Shown here piece by piece: positions 58,621-64,000 of a DNA stretch of 64,000 nucleotides. The stretch spans positions 1,550,001-1,614,000 of the forward strand of contig OZ240666.1 in NCBI GenBank assembly GCA_965198675.1, written 5' to 3'. The notes beneath the pieces were generated by a model. It was not told where the DNA came from, did no database searches, and saw nothing but the letters and a program-made list of their open reading frames with translations. How positions within the stretch are numbered: the stretch's first letter is position 1; the number at the start of each line of letters is the position of its first letter. This DNA is from Prochloron sp965198675. GTDB taxonomy: Bacteria > Cyanobacteriota > Cyanobacteriia > Cyanobacteriales > Prochloraceae. Position numbers and translations under genes: made by a program.

Positions 58621-59097
58621 TTAGGTAATTCTACGCCATTGAGAAGCGCGCGAACGTATCCCATCCTTAATACGCTTGCGGTGACATCGAAGGTGCCGCC
58701 CAAGGCGTCCCGCCTGCGCCTGGTGACAAGGTCGGTGGAGTGCAACTAGATTCTTTCGATTCCAGTTGTTATGGTCTCCATCAATGTGATGCAATTCCAC
58801 GGGACCATCCAATTCCAAAAACGGTAGATTGCAATGTGAACATTTACTCTTCTGACGCTTGATAGCATCAGAGGTTGGACCGCCATACAGCTTTGAATTA
58901 CGCCCAACCCAATAGGATAGATTCCCATCGAACGGAGAAGCTCCACCTTTGACCATAACATGGGAATTAACTTTCCACGGCACTTTGGGGAAAGCTGGCT
59001 CGACTTGCAACGCGGTTGCTTGTCGTTTTGCCGCTCCTTTCGGTTTAACATGACCTTTAAGCAATTTCTTTCTCAGCCGATAGATTTTAGCTAACAA
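58621..59097 (-). pseudogene. HNH endonuclease end of the group II intron-encoded protein
   Basis: 158 codons. PWKVNSHVMVKGGASPFDGN then LSYWVGRNSKLYGGPTSDAI, and the HNH module KRQKSKCSHCNLPFLELDGP, VELHHIDGDHNNWNRKNLVA and LHRPCHQAQAGRLG, with zinc-binding CxxC and the catalytic His pair. This order (maturase tail, then CxxC-HNH) matches the C-terminus of bacterial group II intron reverse transcriptases. The RT and most of the maturase domain that should precede it are absent, replaced by family-E and G/C repeats. Confidence 0.7.
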
Positions 59098-59374
59098 ATG
59101 AAATAAGCCAGTTCCGGTGGCTCTCTCCCAATGCAGTCACTCTCGCGCAGAGGCGGGACGGCACGGAGAATTAATAAACAGGCGCTTCAAGCGCTCATCC
59201 ATATCATGTTATTCTCTGCGCCTCTGTGTCTCTGTGAGCTTCCATTAGAAAGTAACTGCTCTTTGTTCTATTTTGTCAGCTTGGTTATCGCTGTGTTTCC
59301 AATATACCTAATTAAAAGCCTTTTGGCAATAGGTATTTACTACTAATTTCCCAGGCAGTTTTTAGATTATCTGT

Positions 59375-59610
59375 AAGCAAACCCACCCCCCCAACCCCAC
59401 CCACCCCTACCCCCTCCCAGGAGGGGAATCTGGGAGCTTGGCTCGGGGGGTGGGTGCAAATCAACCACTGTGTGTCAACCTCCTTATCTATCCCAGCTGT
59501 ACGCTTTCCGGTGTAACCCCCTCCCTTAATCCCCCCCCCTATTGCGAAGCTTTGCGAAGCAACCGCCCTTGGCGTCCCGCCCTTGGCGTCCAGGGGATGC
59601 TGGTGTTTGC
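59375..59610. repeat. G/C-rich palindromes and a family-D element within the intron relic
   Basis: ACCCACCCCCCCAACCCC...GGCTCGGGGGGTGGGT at 59381-59455 forms a long inverted repeat similar to that at 34380-34427. A family-D element at 59544-59592 reads GCGAAGCTTTGCGAAGC then CGCCCTTGGCGTCC. These occupy the place of the missing reverse transcriptase domain. Confidence 0.65.
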
Positions 59611-59883
59611 CTAGGGGGGATAGAGGATGGGAGGGGTGGGATGATAAGGGGGGTAAGGGGGGATCTTCCGCTGCGTGATTTGTCTGATGCTCAGTAATAG
59701 ATTCGCACGGCTGCGCTTCATTAATTTTTGCAAGCGCATTAGTCTTTTGTAGTTTTCAAGCTTTCGGGCACGAAATATCCGACCGCGTAAATTCCTAACA
59801 ATCTTCTTCGCGCGACGCCAATGAATGTCGCCCCACTCCGTTAACTGTCCTTCTGGTCCATTTTCTAGCGTCGCCGCTATCAT
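59611..59883 (-). pseudogene. N-terminal fragment of the group II intron reverse transcriptase
   Basis: 90 codons: MIAATLENGPEGQLTEWGDI, HWRRAKKIVRNLRGRIFRAR, KLENYKRLMRLQKLMKRSRA and NLLLSIRQITQ. This is the RT N-terminal domain (W-x-x-I-x-W-x-x-x-x-x-x-V-x-x-L-x-x-R-I). After IRQITQ, where the RT active domain should start, the frame runs into a G-rich repeat (TACCCCCCTTATC-type) coding RKIPPYPPYHPTPP. Preceded on the minus strand by intron domain I-III sequence. Confidence 0.75.
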
Positions 59884-60661
59884 CTAACTTTTCCTTCAGT
59901 TTGGTTTCTAGTTGTCTTTCTATTTCGTATCGAACCCTGTTGTGAAGTCTGCTATTCCTGCAGGTCTTGGGCAAATTTTGATTGCGTAAGCAACCGCCAA
60001 AGGCGTCCCCCTATCTCCCTCATTACAAGGGAGCATTCGCTTTTTCACTCATCCTTTACCCTCCAGGGGATTCCGCCTCCGTTGCCTTCGGCCTACTAAG
60101 AGGAATCGACCACCTCTTAGACCCTGTTTGGCTCTCTCCTGTTGTTTCGCTTAGTTTTCTCGGTTGGGTCGGTTGGTTCCTCTTCCCCGGTAGAGCGATG
60201 GTTCCGCAATCCAGTGACATGGAAGCACTGGATTCTGTCTACTTGCCATTTTGGCTGAGGTGTATCAGAGATAATTTCACCTCTCACCAGATTACGGGGT
60301 TTAAGCGGAGGGGTGAGGTTTGAGAATCTCACCCTTTTACTTCACTTTCGTTCAACCTTCCAACTATTTCTCTCTTGCTCCTTACCCTTAATCTCTAGGG
60401 CTTCGGCTACTTTCGTGACCTGCATTCCAACGGTTTTGTTACCCCTGCAGAGCGCCGCGCCCGCGCCATTAATCAATGCCGCGGGCCGCTGTGGCCGGGC
60501 TCTGAGAGTCTTTTACGTGAGGGCTAAGGGTGGAACTCCCTAGGGGCCTGACTGCCCCGGTTGGCATGAGCAGGGGTGTCCCGTACTAAGTGACCAGTTC
60601 AGGTCGCGCCCCCATTACTAGTATCGGATTTCAGGTCTCATTCAAATTGGGCTTTGAGTCC

Positions 60662-60789
60662 GTAGGATGCTAAGAAGTCGTAGGATGCGTTACTAGCCGT
60701 AAGTAGTAGCAACAATACAAACTTTGTTGGCGTAACGCATCGTACGTAGCAGCTGCCTTGGCAGAATCTATCAGCGTAACGCATCCTAC
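60662..60789. repeat. Family-C element in the intron relic
   Basis: Bounded by GTAGGATGC and GCATCCTAC, with the internal CAACAATACAAACTTTG unit and GTAACGCATCGTACGTA. It is a shorter relative of 21686-21874. Confidence 0.75.
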
Positions 60790-60855
60790 ATTCCAACTTC
60801 TTCGACCTTGAAGTATTTGCCCTAACTCCTCTAACTTATGAAGAACATTGAGTTA

Positions 60856-60884
60856 GTAGGGGCACGGCACTGCCGTGCCCGTAC
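60856..60884. repeat. Family-B palindrome in the intron relic
   Basis: GTAGGGGCACGG/CCGTGCCCGTAC around a CACTG centre; one arm carries a G for C change relative to 11088 and 21591. Confidence 0.75.
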
Positions 60885-61339
60885 CAGTTTTGGATAACGT
60901 TTCACCCTCTCTTACGTCAGCCCTCCCCTGCTCCTGCGCAGCCGCGCCTGAGCAGGCGGATGGGGTTATTCACCCTATGCGACGGGTTATACCTCGTGGC
61001 TTTCCCCCGGACTTTCGTCAAGTACGCCATTTGCTTTTTAAAAGAGTCCTATCTCCCCGAGGAATTGGGACGCCAAAGGCGGTTGCTTCGCAATCCCATT
61101 ACTGGTTTCCTACGATTTCTCGACCTTGTGGAGGTTTACTTGTTCCACAATAATTAGATACGTCCGGGTTAGGCTGCTCCTTACAACGACGGCGTGGTAG
61201 CTATCACAGACTCGTATGAAAAGTCTTTTCACATATGCCGCGCGCCATTTTGGCGCTTAGTTCATCAGGTTGCTTAAACTCGTCTATGTATGACGTTGCT
61301 GCAAGCTTCGCCACCGTGCTACCATACCGGACTTAACCC

Positions 61340-61468
61340 GTAGGATGCGTTAGCTGTCGTAGGATGCGTTACTAGCCGTAAGTAGTAGCAACAATACAAA
61401 CTTTGTTGGCGTAACGCATCGTACGTAGTAGCATCCTAAATTAAATGGGTTAGCGTAACGCATCCTAC
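61340..61468. repeat. Family-C element near the intron 5' end
   Basis: The same element as 60662-60789 and 21686-21874, ending GCGTAACGCATCCTAC. It splits domain I sequence (61325) from further intron-like sequence at 61480-61545. Confidence 0.75.
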
Positions 61469-61748
61469 TGTGAAACACTCCCATTACTGGAAATGCTCCT
61501 TTGGGCAGGGACTGGGGAAGCTACTCCCCGTGGGACTTTCGTCCACTATTGCGAAGCTTTGCGAAGCAACCGCCTTTGGCGTCCCGCCCTTGGCGTCCTA
61601 CTGCGACTTCAAGTCGCATTCATACTTCCATTATAGCACGGCCAAATAAATTTGGCAATTCGCTTATATCCCCTATCTTCAGATAGGGGCTTTACGCATC
61701 ACGTCTGTAAAAAAACTGGTCACTGGTCACTGGTACCATGGTACGTGG

Positions 61749-62657
61749 TCACTGTTGTAGCAAAGGAAATCCCAAAGTTTCCCGCTGTTGAAGATAACCT
61801 TGAGCTACAAGACGAGCCAAATTCCGAATCCTGCCAATATAGCGAGTCCTTTCCGCCACAGCAATAACCCCCCTCGCATCCAACAAATTAAAAATGTGAG
61901 AGCACTTCAGCACATAATCTAAACTTGGCATTACCAAAGAGCGCTCTATCAGATCCTTTGCTTCCTCCTCATAGAGAGAGAAAAGCTGAAACAGCTTCTC
62001 CGGATTCGACGCCGAGAAATTATAAGTGCACTGCTCAATTTCCCCTTGCAGGAAAATATCCCCATAGGTAATCTTGTCGTTCCACTGGATCTTCACCATA
62101 GCATCCACATTTTGAAGATACATGGCCAAGCGCTCCAAACCATAGGTAATCTCAATAGACACCGGACGACAATCAATGCCCCCACACTGCTGGAAATAAG
62201 TAAATTGAGTAATTTCCATTCCATCTAGCCACACTTCCCAGCCTACACCCCAAGCTCCCAAAGTGGGCGACTCCCAATTATCTTCCACAAACCGAATATC
62301 GTGATTTTCGGGTTTAATTCCCAGAGCTTCTAGAGAATCGAGATATAAATCCTGGATATTTTCCAGTGAAGGCTTAATCAACACTTGGTACTGAAAATAG
62401 TGCTGAAAGCGATTGGGATTTTCCCCATACCGTCCATCCGTGGGACGGCGACAAGGCTCTACATAGGCTACAGCCCAAGGTTCTGGTCCCAGAGCACGGA
62501 GAAACGTATGGTGGCTCATAGTGCCCGCACCTTTCTCGGTGTCGTAGGGTTGGACGATGCAACAACCCCGTTTGCCCCAAAATTGATTTAATGTGACAAT
62601 GATTGTTTGAAAATTAGCAGGCACGTTTGAATAAGATTTAGGCACACTTTCCTTCAT
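61749..62657 (-). CDS. glyQ: Glycine--tRNA ligase alpha subunit
   Basis: 302 residues. FQTIIVTLNQFWGKRGCCIV, QPYDTEKGAGTMSHHTFLRA, AYVEPCRRPTDGRYGENPNR and EITYGLERLAMYLQNVD are the class II catalytic motifs of the alpha2-beta2 bacterial enzyme. It charges tRNA-Gly with the separately encoded GlyS. A hairpin (CCCCTATC/GATAGGGG, 61670-61689) and GGTCACTGGTCACTGG repeats follow the stop. Confidence 0.95.
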   Translation of the reverse strand: MKESVPKSYSNVPANFQTIIVTLNQFWGKRGCCIVQPYDTEKGAGTMSHHTFLRALGPEPWAVAYVEPCRRPTDGRYGENPNRFQHYFQYQVLIKPSLENIQDLYLDSLEALGIKPENHDIRFVEDNWESPTLGAWGVGWEVWLDGMEITQFTYFQQCGGIDCRPVSIEITYGLERLAMYLQNVDAMVKIQWNDKITYGDIFLQGEIEQCTYNFSASNPEKLFQLFSLYEEEAKDLIERSLVMPSLDYVLKCSHIFNLLDARGVIAVAERTRYIGRIRNLARLVAQGYLQQRETLGFPLLQQ

Positions 62658-62700
62658 AAGTATAGCGCTTCGCTCTGGTGTGGGGAAATTTAAACCCTGT

Positions 62701-62740
62701 AGGGGTTTTATAAGTAGCCCGCAATTTATTCGCGGGCGTG
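62701..62740. repeat. Family-F element between glyQ and mysA
   Basis: GGGGTTTTATAAGTAGCCCG continues CAATTTATTCGCGGGCG; the same element as 5293-5330 and, diverged, 7721-7765. Confidence 0.65.
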
Positions 62741-62806
62741 CTGCTTGGGCGCTATCATTCTGCTGTTCCCCCTTCCCAAAACAAAAATTAAAGTTACTCT
62801 CATAAT

Positions 62807-62884
62807 ATGACTTTCTCAGATTTTGGGGTAAAACAGCCTGGTGGCAAGAGTTGTAGCAATTATCAATCTTATAAGCAAGTGTAA
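62807..62884 (+). CDS. Short open frame upstream of mysA
   Basis: 25 codons (MTFSDFGVKQPGGKSCSNYQ then SYKQV). It could be a leader peptide or a chance frame; no ribosome site or homologue recognised. About 87 bp separate it from mysA, and the spacer is A/T-rich (ATCCAAATTAAATCTAGC). Confidence 0.2.
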   Translation: MTFSDFGVKQPGGKSCSNYQSYKQV

Positions 62885-62971
62885 TTTAATCCAAATTAAA
62901 TCTAGCTAAGATTTAAATTTCGCAACAATATGTAATAATTATACATGTTGGTCAAAAGAAAGCACATTTAG

Positions 62972-64000
62972 ATGGGTAGCATTCAAGCACAGTACAAAGC
63001 AACAGATAAAGCTTTCCACGTTGAAGGCTACGAGAAAATTGAATTTAGCCTGATGTATCAGGATGGGGCATTCCAGATTGGCAGCACCGAGATTGCCAAC
63101 AGCTACAAGGAGTTTGGGCGTTGCCTCATGGTTGTGGATGAGACGGTTTACCAACTCTATGGGGAGCAAATCCGCCAATACTTCCGTCACTACCAAATTC
63201 AGCTCAAGGTTTTCCCCATCACCATTAAGGAAACCGATAAAACAATCCAGAGCTTTGAGAAAATCGTAGATGCTTTTGCTGACTTTGGTTTAGTCCGTAA
63301 GGAACCCGTGCTCGTAGTGGGTGGGGGTTTGATTACGGACGTCACCGGATTTGCCTGTTCTGCCTATCGCCGCAGTAGCAACTACATCCGCGTTCCTACC
63401 ACATTAATTGGTCTCATTGACGCCAGTGTAGCCATTAAAGTTGCCGTCAACCATGGCAAATTGAAGAATCGTCTGGGTGCCTATCACGTATCCAAAAAGG
63501 TGATTTTGGACTTCTCCTTCTTAAAGACCCTACCCCAAAGTCAGATTTGCAACGGCATGGCAGAGCTGATCAAAATTGCCGTGGTTGCCAATGAAGAAAT
63601 CTTTAATCTGTTGGAACAGTATGGTAAAGACCTGCTCCACACCCATTTCGGCTATCTCAATGGAACTCCTGAACTGCGAGAAATAGCCCATAAAGTGAGC
63701 TACGAGGCCATCGACACCATGTTGCAGCTGGAGGTGCCCAACCTCCATGAACTGGACTTAGATCGGGTAATTGCCTATGGTCACACCTGGAGTCCCACTT
63801 TGGAACTGGCTCCAGAAATTCCCATGTACCATGGTCACGCCGTCAATATTGACATGGCACTGTCCGTCACCATTGCCTGCTTGCGGGGATACATCACCAC
63901 CCAAGACCGGGACCGGATCTTAGGACTCATGAGCCGTATTGGTCTAGCTTTGGATAGCCCCTACCTAACCCGGGAACTCCTCTGGAAAGCAACCAAGTCT
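62972..64000 (+). CDS. mysA: Desmethyl-4-deoxygadusol synthase MysA (partial, continues past window)
   Basis: 343 residues visible, no stop; the family is about 410 long. It is a sugar phosphate cyclase of the dehydroquinate-synthase fold: EPVLVVGGGLITDVTGFACS with the NAD-binding loop, YRRSSNYIRVPTTLIGLIDA, NRLGAYHVSKKVILDFSFLK, ICNGMAELIKIAVVANEEIF and RVIAYGHTWSPTLELAPEIP with the metal His. The N-terminus FHVEGYEKIEFSL matches cyanobacterial MysA rather than dehydroquinate synthase. It turns sedoheptulose 7-phosphate into desmethyl-4-deoxygadusol, the first step to mycosporine-like UV-absorbing amino acids. mysB/mysC would be expected just past the window edge. Confidence 0.92.
   Translation, partial: MGSIQAQYKATDKAFHVEGYEKIEFSLMYQDGAFQIGSTEIANSYKEFGRCLMVVDETVYQLYGEQIRQYFRHYQIQLKVFPITIKETDKTIQSFEKIVDAFADFGLVRKEPVLVVGGGLITDVTGFACSAYRRSSNYIRVPTTLIGLIDASVAIKVAVNHGKLKNRLGAYHVSKKVILDFSFLKTLPQSQICNGMAELIKIAVVANEEIFNLLEQYGKDLLHTHFGYLNGTPELREIAHKVSYEAIDTMLQLEVPNLHELDLDRVIAYGHTWSPTLELAPEIPMYHGHAVNIDMALSVTIACLRGYITTQDRDRILGLMSRIGLALDSPYLTRELLWKATKS

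Larger units (their letters stand above)
58540..61625 (-). mobile_element. Decayed group II intron interrupted by many palindromic repeats
   Basis: Read on the minus strand. Near 61613 is GCGACTTGAAGTCGC, a plausible 5'-end stem. 61325-61140 reads as domain I sequence (ACATAGACGAGTTTAAGCAA, GCGCGCGGCATATGTGAAAA, CGAGTCTGTGATAGCTACCA, GCAGCCTAACCCGGACGTAT, GAACAAGTAAACCTCC), which I recognise as the pattern of cyanobacterial group II introns. Protein fragments of the intron-encoded reverse transcriptase lie at 59611-59883 (N-terminus) and 58621-59097 (HNH end). Near 58620-58590 AGCCGGATGAGCGTAGATAC then GGTCCGG is a possible degraded domain V. At least six repeats interrupt it (61548-61602, 61340-61468, 61067-61095, 60856-60884, 60662-60789, 59980-60010). 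The RT core is missing, so it cannot splice or move by itself. Confidence 0.7.

Noticed and set aside
60117..60332. Open frames on both strands in the intron region
   Set aside because: They overlap the structured group II intron domains and show no family; their length is explained by G/C-rich sequence.
1..64000. Prophage or integrated plasmid
   Set aside because: No integrase, phage structural, replication or partition genes were seen; mobile content is limited to IS605/IS1341, an IS5 remnant, an intron relic and small repeats.

Overview
The window is cyanobacterial chromosome. It carries pcyA (phycocyanobilin synthesis), acsF (chlorophyll ring E formation), a 4-deoxygadusol synthase for mycosporine sunscreens (mysA, cut by the right edge), an exosortase-type C-terminal anchor family, and very many HIP1 octamers (GCGATCGC). 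The density of palindromic repeats and pseudogenes, the kinase-WD40 and kinase-ankyrin proteins, and several toxin-antitoxin and defence genes suggest a filamentous, Oscillatoriales-like species; that placement is inference.

Layout. 1-2.1 kb: pcyA, tatA and signal peptidase I. 2.1-9.4 kb: a porin relic, a WD40 kinase, a restriction-modification pair whose two 3' ends have been rewritten by repeats, mazG and a hypothetical gene. 9.4-14.2 kb: a DUF2227 protein, an Rpn nuclease, two tRNA-Val genes with near-identical promoters, a candidate structured RNA, and an IS200/IS605 element whose tnpB reads into an FGGY-kinase relic. 14.2-18.8 kb: uppS-cdaA-lysA on the minus strand, rimI, and a RelE-type toxin-antitoxin pair. 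19-27 kb: clpC, a lone tnpB, a thioredoxin-fold thylakoid protein, a response regulator, an anthranilate-synthase-like enzyme and a Thg1-like protein. 27-35 kb: an HNH nuclease fused to a double-stranded-RNA-binding domain between direct repeats, EcfT, Der, a truncated AlkB, gene relics and a Shedu-like nuclease. 35-38 kb: a Ser/Thr kinase-ankyrin gene split by a C-tract frameshift. 38-46.6 kb: acsF, a beta-barrel protein, a toxin-antitoxin relic, an ABC-2 permease, an AEC carrier, a CobW GTPase, fni and sppA. 46.9-48.7 kb: a second, 5'-truncated kinase-ankyrin gene followed by a 252-bp tandem triplication. 49-58.4 kb: a second copy of the candidate RNA, a sodium:solute symporter, a lytic transglycosylase, a duplicated pepA/anchor-protein block and glutaminyl cyclase. 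58.5-61.6 kb: a decayed group II intron riddled with repeats. 61.7-64 kb: glyQ and mysA.

The dominant theme is invasion by short palindromic elements. At least six sequence families recur between genes, inside genes (restriction endonuclease, in frame in tnpB), inside a candidate ncRNA and inside the group II intron. Several genes take their present C-termini or stop codons from these elements. Conserved operon-like blocks (uppS/cdaA, der/ecfT, restriction-modification, toxin-antitoxin pairs) remain recognisable. Most other genes are single units separated by repeat-filled spacers.
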